Source: Timema cristinae (lineage: Eukaryota > Arthropoda > Insecta > Phasmatodea > Timematidae). Taken from it: a stretch of DNA of 64,000 bases. The stretch is from contig JBCFYV010000012.1 of the NCBI GenBank assembly GCA_039000515.1, positions 2,944,005 through 3,008,004 of the forward strand, in the 5' to 3' direction. The first letter of the stretch is position 1, and each line of letters opens with the position of its first letter. Shown piece by piece: positions 1 through 10,856 of the stretch. The notes below the pieces were generated by a model. The model did no database searches. It saw only the letters and a program-made list of their open reading frames with translations, and was not told the origin of the DNA. A program made the position numbers and the translations under genes.

Positions 1-590
1 TAACTGGTTGCACCGGCGAAATATTCGCGATGGTCGTTTAATATTAAGGAGCGTGGAATTAGCATAACTCGCACCGCTTCATTTCACAGCGCTCGCTACC
101 AACAATCGGCGAAACCGGCAGAGAATATATATAGTGACGGTGATTTATTAGATAACGTGACAGTTGGAACTGTATCTTTCACCAAAGTTAAAAATGATTT
201 GAATTAGAATAAAATTATTCAAACTTGTTGTTTTGCAAAGATGTGCTACAACAAATAGTCAAATATATTAAATTAATAAACATATTTTGTTTGAAATAAT
301 AAAATTTTGAGAGTCAAAGTCGTTTAGTAGACAAAATGTTGAGTATAATTAGATGAGGTAAAATACAGTAAGATGTTAAATTGTGTAATTAATAGACATC
401 TTGAGCTAATAATGAGAATATAAACTGAATTATAAGAATAAAAGATTATTAAATAAATTATAAAGTTAAAATTATTAATATAAATATATATGATATATAT
501 ATATATATATATATATACACTTTCATGCTTGTCCAAATCACAGAGTTTGTATATGAAAGCCCAGACGTTTAGAAAGTTCTGACGTTTTGT
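1..590. other. AT-rich spacer without a gene
   Basis: No coding region or known repeat is recognised. The first 150 bases are less AT-rich and contain several CpGs. From about 180 on the sequence is very AT-rich, with a (TA)n run at about 493-518. The only long frame here is translated through this microsatellite and is not a gene. Confidence 0.5.
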
Positions 591-631
591 GATTTTTCTG
601 CAAATCTACAGTACAATATATTTTTTGAGAT

Positions 632-806
632 ACCTCAACCAGACTAGGACAGGAACAACATCTAGTCCCCGGCCATTAATTTATCACTCTGAAAGGGTAA
701 ACTGACATTTCACCAATGATAAGCTTTTCGGCCATCCCGGGAATCGAGCCTGGGACCTTTAACTCAGTAGAAAGAGGCTCTACCAACCGAGCGGTGTCGG
801 ATAGCA
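632..806 (-). mobile_element. SINE family D copy
   Basis: Read on the - strand it starts with a tRNA-like head, with an A-box-like TGGTAGAGC and a B-box-like GGCTCGATTCC near 745-785. A body follows that ends in a 'ttaatggccggggactag' type block. The same head and body order recurs at 51067 and 55785, so this is a dispersed SINE. It does not fold as a true tRNA. Confidence 0.65.
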
Positions 807-814
807 TTATTATG

Positions 815-878
815 AGATATTTAACGTGCCCTTTCTGAAAGGACTGATTAGGACTTTATCAGCACACGGCTTATAAAA
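815..878 (-). mobile_element. SINE family D, 3' end fragment
   Basis: This stretch, reverse complemented, gives the family D 3' end (gctgataaagtc, tcagaaagggcacgtt, aaatatctca). The same end occurs at 45340-45390, 51250-51300 and 9508-9570. It is a 5'-truncated copy directly next to another D copy. Confidence 0.55.
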
Positions 879-892
879 TTAATTGCATCTAA

Positions 893-1146
893 TCGGTGGT
901 CTAGCGCACTACTCTCGTGTTAGACTAGACTCCCGAAGATGGGGAGATAGGGGCTTGATTCCAGTCGAGTGCAATGAGTTTTTTTTTCCTAAATAGTTTT
1001 TCATTCTTCTTCCACGCAAATGTAGGTGCTCTTCCTCTCAATTAAGTCTTCCTAATTCCTAAAAACATCAGCGTAATTAGTTCATAGGCTTATAACCCGA
1101 ATGGGTAGTAAGACGTTGTGCTAATAAACAATAATAATAATAATAA
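893..1146 (+). mobile_element. SINE family B copy with AAT tail
   Basis: It has a tRNA-like head with a B-box-like ggcttgattcc (about 950-960), a T-rich stretch, and a body with 'ccacgcaaatgtaggt'. It ends in the shared terminal block 'cccgaatgggtagtaagac' followed by an (AAT)n tail. About 18 related copies lie in this window in both orientations. Confidence 0.75.
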
Positions 1147-1379
1147 CAGACACATTGTTAGCACTGCTGGAAACGAACTAGAGTCCCCTAGACTAAGGAC
1201 CTTCTAAATATATGCTAACCCACGCTAATGGTTATTAATGAGAATGGACAATATTATCGTTGTTACAGTTCAGTGGTCTTGTTCACGGAACACTGAACGT
1301 GCAAGTTGGCGACACTACGGGAATCTCGGACATGTGCATTCCCCAAGAGATTTCTCTCATTTGAAGAGGAAATGCGTGC

Positions 1380-1426
1380 GTCATCTATTTGAACACAAAT
1401 TGAACGTTAGTGTTCAAATAGATGAC
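1380..1426. repeat. Perfect hairpin, 17-bp stem
   Basis: The arm at 1380-1396 is the exact reverse complement of the arm at 1410-1426 (gtgttcaaatagatgac), with a 13-base loop between. It lies upstream of an hAT-like terminus at about 1600-1651 and may be an internal part of that element's remnant. No function is evident. Confidence 0.7.
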
Positions 1427-1599
1427 AAGATTCTTAATACTTACTCAACTCTTTGATTGAAAATCATTACATTATCTGGAGTGTAAATATATTAAAGCTT
1501 TCGAACATTGTTATCTAATTTATTTTTAAAAATTAATTTAGAATAAAACTACATAATTATTTAACACTAACATCACATACATAATTTTGCGGCACACCT

Positions 1600-1651
1600 A
1601 GTGAGTTTTTCAGCACACTGATGTGCCACGGCACACCCTCTGAGATCCACT
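1600..1651 (-). mobile_element. hAT-type terminus remnant (tentative)
   Basis: Reverse complemented, this begins CAGTGGATCTCAGAGG and continues with repeated 'gtgccgtggcaca' text, which resembles the ends of hAT/Charlie-like elements. I could not pair it with a convincing second terminus or an 8-bp target duplication, so its limits are unknown. Confidence 0.4.
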
Positions 1652-1857
1652 GATTTATAGGCTCACCCATTAAAACTTAGCAGTTCAAAGACATTATTTA
1701 TTTTCCTATCGCATATAAATTGTAATTTGTTTAATGGGGTAGGGGAGAGGGTTAACAATTAGTAAAACCACCGTTAGTACAACCGGAACAACGGAGTTGA
1801 TAAACTTTATATTATGTCGGCGCTCCCACCGATACGGTGATCAGTACTCTTCTTCTT

Positions 1858-2102
1858 AGCACCGTGTCTTACTACCCGTCCGGGTTTTACTCTTAAGTAC
1901 TAATTACCATAATGAGTTAGGAATTTGGAATGGTTAAATATAGAGGAAGTGCACCCGCACTCACGTGGAGGGAGGGTGGAAAAACCATTTAGGACCCCCG
2001 CCCAGTTCACCCCATCGAGATTTGAACCTCGATATCCCCGTCCTCGTCAGTCTAGATCAACACAAAACTAGCGCGTTAGCTAACTATGCCACCGAGGTGG
2101 GT
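1858..2102 (-). mobile_element. SINE family B copy
   Basis: On the + strand it opens with the reverse complement of the shared tail (agcaccgtgtcttactaccc) and passes through the family B body. It ends at a tRNA-like head near 2010-2100 with the B box inverted (gatttgaacctc). It is essentially full length. Confidence 0.75.
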
Positions 2103-2137
2103 CAGTAATTAGTTTATTGTTATAGTGGTTCTGGAGG

Positions 2138-3130
2138 GGCTGTCCATAAATTACGTAAGGCTTTTTACTATAATTTAGACCCCCGCCTTCCCCTACATAA
2201 GAGATTGTAAGATTTTCAGTCCCCGCTCCCCCCACGATCTTACGTAATTTTTTACGAAAAACGAACGAAGACGGGGAAATTGAGGTTCAATCCCGGTTGG
2301 GTGCACTGAGGGTGGTTTTTCCTTAAACTGCTTATAAATTGCATCTACCTCATCCCTAACCTATTTATAGTGTAATTAGTACATTAGTACAAAGGCGTAT
2401 AACCCTAATGGGTAGTAAGTTGCTGTGCTAGATAAATATTACACACTTATCAATCATTACCCGTACATTCGCTGAAATGTTCACATTTTATAACATTCAT
2501 TTAAATAAGAGAATATTTTCTCTGAACTTCCCCTTCATTTTATTTAATTAACCCATGATGGTAACTTTTTCCTTGGCACTTTTAAAAGTGTAGGCTGTTG
2601 AATAAAGTCTGAAAATACTTTCTTGTAGCTTTGAAAACACTCTTTGGTTTCACTTTTCGGTCACTTTTATTTGTGCATTTTGAGTACTAATCTTAGTAAA
2701 TGTTATCCTAAGCAATTTACTAAAAAATTATTGATATAAATCAACTGAATCGGATAACATTATGTACCAATATTTGCGTTCACTAGAAATTGAATAAATT
2801 GTCAATATCAATGCGGGTGGAATGCTTCGTCGACAACACAAAGACGCATTTAACTTGCAAGGACCTGTGGCTATCAGAAAAAGACAACAAGATGAACGAA
2901 CGCTTGACCACAAATTTAACCTATATTAGTCAATTGGTGTGTATATAGGTTACGTGTCAGCGCAATCTGTCATTGATAGGAGCAATCTTTTTGACTGCGC
3001 GTCTATATAAGGGTTTTATTAGATTTTGTCTCACCATAAACAAAAAAACAAAAACCTTTCCTCTGTAAGAAAACGTAAGAAATTACTGAAAACCCTCTTG
3101 CCCCCAAGTCCTTACGTAATTTATGGATGG
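2138..3130. mobile_element. DNA element with TIR ccataaattacgtaagg
   Basis: A 17-bp sequence at 2144-2160 recurs as a perfect inverted copy at 3110-3126, bracketing about 1 kb. A third partial inverted motif (cttacgtaattt) lies near 2240-2252. The element carries a nested SINE B fragment at about 2266-2432. No intact transposase is visible; the short antisense frame at 2728-2913 has no recognisable domain. The superfamily is not assigned. Confidence 0.55.
2266..2432 (+). mobile_element. SINE family B, truncated, nested in TIR element
   Basis: It starts just before the B-box-like ggttcaatcccgg (about 2284) and ends at 'taatgggtagtaag'. The tRNA-like 5' half is missing. Confidence 0.65.
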
Positions 3131-3145
3131 TAGTCATGGCACCAG

Positions 3146-3253
3146 ACCATAGTTTAATCGGTAACGTATCTGACTACTGAGCAAAGTATCCCGGGTTCGA
3201 TTCCGGGGCGAAAAATGTATCATCGGTGAAATGCAGTGTCCCCTTTTCACAGC
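3146..3253 (+). mobile_element. SINE family D, 5' half
   Basis: This is a tRNA-like head (tagtttaatcggtaacg; B box gggttcgattccgg near 3193) followed by the start of the D body (atcggtgaaatgcagtg). It stops exactly where the 45-bp array begins. The missing 3' end of the same SINE resumes after the array at 4739. Confidence 0.7.
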
Positions 3254-4738
3254 GATAAATGAATCGCTGGAGACTGGGATTTGTTAATATTCTAGATTGA
3301 TAAATGAATCACTGGAGACGGGGATTTGTTAATGTTCTAGATTTATAAATGAATCACTGGAGACTGGGATTTGTTAATGTTCTAGATTGATAAATGAATC
3401 GTTGGAGACTGGGATTTGTTAATGTTCTAGATTGATAAATGAATTACTGGAGACTGGGATTTGTTAATGTTATAGATTGATAAATGAATCACTGGAGACT
3501 GGGATTTGTTAATGTTCTAGATTGATAAATGAATCGTTGGAGACTGGGATTTGTTAATGTTCTAGATTGATAAATGAATCGTTGGAGACTGGGATTTGTT
3601 AATGTTCTAGATTGATAAATGAATCACTGGAGACAGGGATTTGTTAATGTTCTAGATTGGTAAATGAATCACTGGAGACTGGGATTTGTTAATGTTCTAG
3701 ATTGATAAATGAATCACTGGAGACTGGGATTTGTTAATGTTCTAGATTGATAAATGAATCACTGGAGACTGGGATTTGTTAATGTTCTAGATTGATAAAT
3801 GAATCGTTGGAGACTGGGATTTGTTAATGTTCTAGATTTATAAATGAATCGTTGGAGACTGGGATTTGTTAATGTTCTAGATTTATAAATGAATCGCTGG
3901 AGACTGGGATTTGTTAATGTTCTAGATTTATAAATGAATCGTTGGAGACTGGGATTTGTTAATGTTTTAGATTGATAAATGAATCGTTGGAGACTGGGAT
4001 TTGTTAATGTTCTAGATTGATAAATGAATCGTTCGAGACTGGGATTTGTTAATGTTCTAGATTTATAAATGAATCGCTGGAGACTGGGATTTGTTAATGT
4101 TCTAGATTGATAAATGAATCACTGGAGACTGGGATTTGTTAATGTTCTAGATTGATAAATGAATCGTTGGAGACTGGGATTTGTTAATAATCTAGATTTA
4201 TAAATGAATCGCTGGAGACTGGGATTTGTTAATGTTCTAGATTAATAAATGAATCGTTGGAGACTGGGATTTGTTAATGTTCTAGATTGATAAATGAATC
4301 ACTGGAGACTGGGATTTGTTAATGTTCTAGATTGATAAATGAATCGTTGGAGACTGGGATTTGTTAATAATCTAGATTTATAAATGAATCGCTGGAGACT
4401 GGGATTTGTTAATGTTCTAGATTAATAAATGAATCGTTGGAGACTGGGATTTGGTAATGTTCTAGATTTATAAATGAATCACTGGAGACTGGGATTTGTT
4501 AATGTTCTAGATTTATAAATGAATCACTGGAGACTGGGATTTGTTAATGTTCTAGATTGGTAAATGAATCACTGGAGACTGGGATTTGTTAATGTTCTAG
4601 ATTGATAAATGAATCACTGGAGACTGGGATTTGTTAATGTTCTAGATTGATAAATGAATCGTTGGAGACTGGGATTTGTTAATGTTCTAGATTGATAAAT
4701 GAATCACTGGAGACTGGGATTTGTTAATGTTCTAGATT
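3254..4738 (+). repeat. 45-bp satellite array, 33 copies
   Basis: The unit starts gataaatgaatc(a/g)(c/t)tgg and ends ttctagatt. The 45-base period holds exactly from 3254 to 4738 (1,485 bases = 33 x 45), with only point variants such as actgg, gctgg and gttgg. All six frames of the unit contain stops, so it is not coding. The unit aligns with the middle of the SINE D body, and the array is flanked by the two halves of one SINE D copy. It therefore looks like an in-place expansion of a piece of the SINE. Confidence 0.9.
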
Positions 4739-4806
4739 GATGTTAGTTTGTAAGTTTGGTGCTGATATATATAATCCCTCGGTTCAGAAAGTGCACGTTA
4801 GGCTGC
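4739..4806 (+). mobile_element. SINE family D, 3' half after the satellite
   Basis: It reads gatgttagtttgtaag, gctgatatatataatc, ggttcagaaagtgcacgtta. This matches the D 3' end seen intact at 51240-51295. It completes the SINE whose 5' half ends at 3253. Confidence 0.65.
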
Positions 4807-5015
4807 ACCAGTTAGCACGCGGACATCTAGTCTGGTTTGTTGGTGTAGGAAAGATAAAGGTTGCAACTCCAGAAAGGCCTACCAAGGTTTTTTTTATAAC
4901 TGTTTCTCAATTTCTTCTCCAGACCAATGAGAGTGCATTTTGCTCTAAATATTTCTATCTTAGTTTTACCAACTCCATTACTGTAAAACCTTCTTTGGTG
5001 GCTGTATGGTTTAAA
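4807..5015. other. Unannotated spacer
   Basis: No gene or named repeat is recognised here. A 98-residue frame (4737-5033) begins inside the SINE tail and has no domain signature. Confidence 0.4.
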
Positions 5016-5150
5016 GCGTCGCTCTCTCAGTAGACTAGACTTCTGTTGACAAGGACATCGGGGTTCGAATCCCAGTTGGGTGTACTGAGGGTGGATAACA
5101 CTAGATGGTATTATACCTTCCCTCCATCAAATTGTAAAAACAGGTAGTAA
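5016..5150 (+). mobile_element. SINE family B, decayed
   Basis: It has a tRNA-like head with B box gggttcgaatccc near 5060 and 'gtactgagggtgg'. The body is shortened and ends in a remnant 'aggtagtaag' tail. Confidence 0.6.
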
Positions 5151-5890
5151 GCTGCAAATAAGGGTCGGTCAATACATATTAAATGAAGGAAACATACTGA
5201 ACCAAATGGAAGCGTTATCAGCCACACGAGCTGGCACGTAGCTTGCGTGAATTTATAGCATGTTTACTGTAACATAAGGCAAGGAAATTAGATTAGCAAC
5301 GGTACACAACGATCGAAAGGGGAAGAGGGGAGGGAGAGGAACGCAAACTTCCTTACGGCAATTTAACTGTACAACAATTTGGCGGTGGATCTGTTTAAAG
5401 CATTTAGCTAAGTGGCTTTGCCCATTGAAAGGAGTGGTGGTTTTACATTTTAAATAATCTTGTTATTTAGTTGATACATGATTGATGTCGTTGACACGTT
5501 TCTCTGAGAGAAAGAGAGAGAGGGGTATGTTATTGTATGGAATGTATTTGCATTGAGACGCATTACGTTGGTGTTTTTTTTTTAAAAACAAATGAATATT
5601 TATGGCTCAACCCATTTGGCCCAAACACAGTTAGATCCATGTCGAATTGGTCCCGTGCCAAAAGGGATTCCATTGGTGTCCCCCCCCCCCCAAACTAACT
5701 TAACGCCTTTTTTGTTGGTTATGTTTTTTACCCACGGCCTTGTGGATACCTGCCTCGCCCAACAGGAAGTGAGTAGAGGTTCAACAGCCTCCTGAAGGCA
5801 CCTGGTTCTAATGAGATGAAACACCGACCCTCCACAAGGGGTCCCGTTTGTGTTCTCGCCAGGCTCGTTCTAGTCTGAGATCTTGAGATT
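5151..5890. other. Spacer without a recognised gene
   Basis: Mostly unique sequence with a GA-rich stretch (5505-5525), poly-T (about 5572-5582) and a C12 run (about 5681-5692). The overlapping sense and antisense short frames at 5592-5979 lack domains and look like chance. Confidence 0.45.
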
Positions 5891-6143
5891 TTAGTGTTCC
5901 ACGTTTTACTACCTGTCCGGGATGTACGCATTTTTACACTGATTGAGGTGGGCTGGTGGAGGGGGGGGGAAGGTAGCATTTATGTAAATAAACCTGCATT
6001 CACGTGAAGGGTGATGGGGAAACCATTTAGGAAAAACCTGGCCTCAAAATTACCGGCATGAATCCAAACCCCAGCCTCCACTTCACCGGGAGACCAATCT
6101 ACCATGAGATCGACACCTTACCCCACGTGTCCACCGATGTAGG
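5891..6143 (-). mobile_element. SINE family B copy
   Basis: It contains the inverted tail (ttttactacctgtccggg), the body block tgcattcacgtgaaggg and an inverted B box (catgaatccaaacc), ending in a tRNA-like head at about 6140. Confidence 0.65.
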
Positions 6144-6218
6144 TGCTGATATCCTGAACAACGGTTCTCTGTGCTTGGATAAGTACTGTTATAAACATTA
6201 AAAAGCGTAAAAAAAAAC

Positions 6219-6350
6219 CACATCGGTGGTAAAATAGACTGGTTTACTGGTGATGGGAAGTCAAAATTCAAATCAGGACCAGTGTTGTTTTTTCTGTGGT
6301 TTTCCCATCCTCTATTTACGCTAATACAGGAGAACTTCCTTTAAACCTCC
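6219..6350 (+). mobile_element. SINE family B, 5' part
   Basis: The head 'atcggtggtaaaatagactgg' type sequence, then a B-box-like aaattcaaatcagg and the T-rich plus ttttcccatcctc body. The tail is missing. It lies head-to-head with the copy at 5891-6143. Confidence 0.55.
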
Positions 6351-6823
6351 ATGCCCACCATAGACACTTAGAAGTTGCTAATCGCCTTATTTTGGCCAGC
6401 ATGTGTTTCTACCTGAGCGTGCTATATCTATTTAGTTTCACTGATGGGATTAGGGGTGAGGAAGGTGTATCGTCGCAAGATACCGACTGAACTAAGGTGC
6501 CTGTCTATCCTTATAGTCACCAGGGGAGTATTCTCTGGGTATGCTAGTCCTGCGCTGCATACCCATAATGATATGCACTAGTGTTTTGTTTAATTCAATG
6601 CTGTCATTTCTAACTGTGTAAACACTAATGTTAAAATTGTTAATAAATATACTTGTACTGAATTATTAATTTTAAAACTAGTGTTGGTTCATATTCCAAG
6701 AATACTGTGTTTTAAGTAATTCTTCTTCCAAAAGGCTCTACTTAACACAATAGGAAACCCAGGGCTTGCTACTTGAAAAACGCAAGGCAAGCTAGGGAGG
6801 CTCTAAGGACCTTGCCCAATGTA

Positions 6824-6825
<2 letters not shown>

Positions 6826-6881
<56 letters not shown>
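6826..6881 (+). repeat. (TTA)n microsatellite, SINE A tail
   Basis: An uninterrupted TTA run adjoining the 3' end of the inverted SINE A. In this family such runs are the A+T tail of the element. Confidence 0.9.
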
Positions 6882-6882
<1 letters not shown>

Positions 6883-7147
6883 GCACCGCGTCTTACTACC
6901 CGTTCGGGTTATACGCACTTACGCTAATGTGTAATGGTAGGGTGATTGTGAGATGAAATGAGGGACCTACAGTTTAACGTGGAATCCGAACCACGGTGGA
7001 GGCCTGGCATTCCCCACATTCACAAGATGTCTTGTCAGAGGTGAAGGAAGGGTTTGATAATCAGATAAATCTGTGCCGGGACCGAGGATTGAACCCCGGC
7101 CGCCAGCACAGAAGTCTGACACCTTACCCCTAGACCGCCAGGTCACC
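6882..7147 (-). mobile_element. SINE family A, full length
   Basis: On the - strand it begins ggtgacctggcggtctaggg (tRNA-like A box region), followed by the B-box-like ggggttcaatcctcgg. The body contains tcacctctgacaagacatc and tttaacg/ccacggtggagg text. It ends in 'cccgaacgggtagtaagac', 'gcggtgct' and the triplet tail. Near-identical copies lie at 9667 and 44244. It is inserted into the hAT composite and is absent from the partner copy. Confidence 0.85.
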
Positions 7148-7806
7148 ATTATTAGTATTAATACCTGTTCTATGGTCTAGGGGGGTGCAACACATTCCTT
7201 TCCGCTCGCCCATAATTAATTGGCCAATGAGCTCACTTTTTACACCCCAAGTCATGCTGTTCACGTGAAGAAGCTAAGCATTGTGCCAACTATTGAAAAG
7301 AGATTCAAGATCACAATGTTTATTTATTAAGCTAATTTAGTATAGTTTAAGAAAAAATACATAAAATAAATATATAATTAATTGTAAAATAATAGTATAC
7401 GTAACAAGCTTTAAATTATACATTAATAATACAGTGTATTTAACTGAGTTATGTTTAGGTATTCTAGTCACATGCATTATCATATATTTGGCAAACACAT
7501 TTAACCACTCTTTCAAATTTAGACAATTCAGCACGGATAGAGTGGGGGAAGGGGGTGGGTGGGTGGATGACGAGGCTACTCTAACCGTAGTTGACGGTAA
7601 TTCTTGTTTTTCTTTAGTAGAAAGGTTTGTAGAGTTTTAATAATGTTCTTTTAGTTTTTGTTTTACATTAATGACTCATTACTCGTTGTGATTTTATATA
7701 ATTATACATCAAAGAATCCCAAAAGTTATGAGAGTGAGTTCACCATTTAGAGATTATTTAGAAGGAAAAGGTAAAATAAAATATATTTTCTTATAATTTA
7801 CATAAT

Positions 7807-8234
7807 CAGTGGCGCACCCAAACATTTACTTTGGGGGGAGGCATTCAATAAAGGCTGTAGCAAGAATAACATTTTGATGGAGAGAGCGGGTTTGTGGTTG
7901 CACATTCTCCTAAGTCCTAAAGTCCGAGAAAATTTATATATATGGAATGCTTTTATACATAATTTGGAGTAGTTTTATAGTAATTAAGTAATTTAAATAA
8001 TACAAATGGTATCGAAGCTATTATTTATGTAACGATAAATATTTTGAATATAAGACTTAAGCCTGAAGCCTGGTCTTAAAATGTAGCATATACATTCGAC
8101 ACATCTTCAATGCTAAATATTTTAGTTATACTTCATATTATTTAAATTTATATTAACAATATTTGTGATGTTGAGGAAAGAGGGGGAAGGGGGTCAAATA
8201 CCCTGCTACCCCTCTCCCCTTGGGTGCACCTCTG
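7807..8234 (+). mobile_element. hAT-like MITE nested in the composite
   Basis: It starts CAGTGGCGCACCCAAAC and ends with the inverse of CAGAGGTGCACCCAAG, so the ends form an imperfect TIR. An inverted counterpart lies at 57129-57553 inside the partner element. The insertion therefore pre-dates duplication of the composite, or is part of its basic structure. Confidence 0.65.
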
Positions 8235-8694
8235 CTTATAGTTAAAGATATGTGTAAGAATCTTAGCAATAAACCAATGACGTAGCGATAGAGTATTAAT
8301 AGTCCGAGATAATCTCCCCTATGTTAGTCAGAGTTTACGCATCTAATTAGCTTCCGGAGCATAAATTCTCAGGTTGGGAGACTCGTTTATTTCCAAGCAG
8401 CATTGTGTGAGATAAGTTAGGCTTTATAAAATAGTTTTAATTGCAACGTGAGTTGGACAATCCACCTGATTCCCTCTCACCAAGATCTGATGGACGCTTG
8501 ATCGATGTATCACTCCATTTTACTCTTATAATGATTGTTTGCTTTGAGTATTGCTAACTGTGTGCTTTTAATTACACTAGACTAATTGAATAGGATCTGT
8601 CTCTCATGCATTCAGAAATGTGCCCATACCACTCTTAGCCCCGACATTAATATTTACTTAAATTTCTAACCATGTAGATAGCATTACAATTTGA

Positions 8695-9045
8695 GAACCG
8701 CCTATGTGGTCTGGCTACAAACCCAGAGGTCCCGGGTTTGATTCCCAGCGCGTCCAGATTATCTGGGAAGCAGTGGGTCTGGAACGGGCTAGATTCAGCC
8801 TAGAGTGGATAAATAAGGAGCTACTCGAATAAAGTAGTAGTGGCTCCGGTATAGAAAACCGAGATTAATGGCTGGAGCCATCGTAGTGCTGACCACATGA
8901 CACCCTCTATCCGCAAGAGTTGGCACTAATTCGCTAAACAGTTTGGTAGCCACTCGGTAGGTATAGCCTGAATGAGGGCTGACACCATTGAGTAACTTTT
9001 ATTACACTTTGAGCGGATTGTAATCCTCGTCATGGATAAATAAAA
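8695..9045 (+). mobile_element. SINE family C inside the composite
   Basis: A tRNA-like head with B box cgggtttgattccc (about 8731), then a characteristic body (agtgggtctggaacggg; gaccacatgacaccctc). Related text occurs at 56330-56660 (inverted), 51782-52050 (inverted) and 53975-54118. Boundaries are approximate. Confidence 0.6.
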
Positions 9046-9507
9046 GAAGAAAGAATATGGGAGGGGGGAGGGGGGCTCAACATTTCCTAAGATAGCATAC
9101 AGTTAAAGGGAAATAATAAATGTTCGAGAATCACTGTTCTATATGGACACATCCTCAAATATATCCCCTGAAATAATCCCTTGACGTTCTTGGACAACAG
9201 TGGTTGAGGGTCCTCGGCCCCCAAATCTCCGTTGCAATTTTTATAGTACAGTATACCTATTAGTTTTTCTCAGAATACGCCACTGGGAGTCACTCGGTCA
9301 CGGGGACAGGCCAAAACAGTTCCAGTGACCCCAGGTTGTGAATCTAGGCGAGCCTCACACCCACACCAACTTTTATTGCAACCACTAGGGTCGCACATGT
9401 TTGGAAATGGACTCAACTAGGCTATGAATATAGATCACTAGTGAATAGTGGGTGGGTGCACTTCACAAACAAAAACAATCGCAGGGAACGTTCTATAGAT
9501 ATTATTT

Positions 9508-9620
9508 GAAGTATTTAACGTTCACTTCCTGAACCGACTGATTTTATCAGTACACGACATACAAGCTTGCTTATTTATAGAGCAGTCACAGCGTCCATCC
9601 CCCAGTCATTAATCCATCAC
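9508..9620 (-). mobile_element. SINE family D, 5'-truncated
   Basis: Reverse complemented, it gives the D body (ggattaatgactggggg) and the D 3' end (atcagtcggttcaggaagtg, aacgttaaatac). The tRNA-like head is missing. Confidence 0.6.
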
Positions 9621-9666
9621 TATGGTTTATATAACCAACCATATAACCAATTTTATATATTTGGAG

Positions 9667-9931
9667 GGTGACCTGGCGGTCTAGGAGTAAGGGGTCAGAC
9701 TTCTCTGCTGGGGTCCGGGGTTCAATCCTCGGTCCCGGCACAGATTTATCTGATTGCCAAACCCTTCCTTCACCTCTGACAAGACATCTTGTGAATGTGT
9801 GGAATGCCAGGCCTCCACCGTGGTTTGGATCCCACGTTAAACTGTAGGTCCTCCATTTCATCTCACAATTACACCACCATTACATATTAGCGTAAGTGCG
9901 TATAACCCGAATGGGTAGTAAGACGCGGTGC

Positions 9932-10002
<71 letters not shown>
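9667..10002 (+). mobile_element. SINE family A, full length with AAT tail
   Basis: The tRNA-like head ggtgacctggcggtctagg and B box ggggttcaatcctcgg are followed by the A body. The 3' block acccgaatgggtagtaagac and gcggtgct end at 9932, followed by a roughly 70-base (AAT)n tail. Confidence 0.88.
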
Positions 10003-10802
10003 TATTTGGACTATGACAGGAATATCGAACCTGGAACCCTAAGCTAAGTAGGTAGAGACGCTACCAACTGAGGATTTGTGTATTTATTAAACTTGTTCCA
10101 GCCATTTGTGGAAATATTAATGGAATATTTCAGTAATTAATCTCCATGTGCTTATCTAAAATCTATTAGTTATCAAATTACGAAATATCACCATTTTATT
10201 TATAATCAGCATGGGGGAAACAGGGTTTTTAGTAAGGGTTTAATAATATGGGTAAACAGTATCTATTTTGTTTGTAAAGTTCAAACTTGATGTTGTATTT
10301 ATGTTTCCAATGGGTACATACTACATATTGACAGAAGAAACCACAAGATGGACGTAAGCATATCCAGAACGTGCAATTACTATCTACAAATCTGGTAAAC
10401 TCATGGAATAGTTTGTATGAAAAGTGCATCTATGGAAATTCCTGCAAATTGCTTTAAAAACCGGGACTATTCCCCCTCTAACTGAATGTGGGGGCTAATT
10501 GGCAGACCACATGGATGTCCGACGGTGGACCAGTTACATGATCCTCCCAGTATCCGAGTTTTGTCAGGGACCTCTGAAGAAACAATCTCAATCCCAATTC
10601 GGCTTGGATGAGAGGATACACGATTTAACATGTTTTGGTCAGAGTAAATAACATATTGCTTCAGTAAAAACATTTAGAACAATTTTCTACAAATAGTAAT
10701 CTCAAAAGTTATTAAATAATTTTATATGTATGGTAGCATTTGACCAGAAACTGTATAACTCAAGAGATGAATAAGAACTGTTCAGATTACTATGTGTGGA
10801 AA

Positions 10803-10856
<54 letters not shown>

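Larger units (their letters stand above)
6521..9285 (+). mobile_element. Composite non-autonomous hAT-type element, left copy
   Basis: It starts CAGGGGAGTATTCTC and ends with the inverse of CAGTGGCGTATTCTG, giving imperfect terminal repeats of about 14 bp (consensus CAGYGGCGTATTCT). The flanking octamers atagtcac (6513-6520) and ggagtcac (9286-9293) agree at 6 of 8 positions, consistent with an old 8-bp hAT target duplication. A second copy lies inverted at 56077-58864. Both carry a nested MITE and a SINE C. This copy also took a SINE A at 6882-7147. No transposase is visible. Confidence 0.8.

Noticed and set aside
726..803. tRNA gene on the - strand, and similar tRNA-like segments elsewhere (for example 3150-3205, 8700-8755, 51067-51135)
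   Set aside because: They have A- and B-box-like blocks but no matching acceptor or anticodon stems, and each continues into a SINE body.
3254..4738. CRISPR array or coding repeat
   Set aside because: The units are directly contiguous with no unique spacers, the genome is eukaryotic, and every frame has stops.
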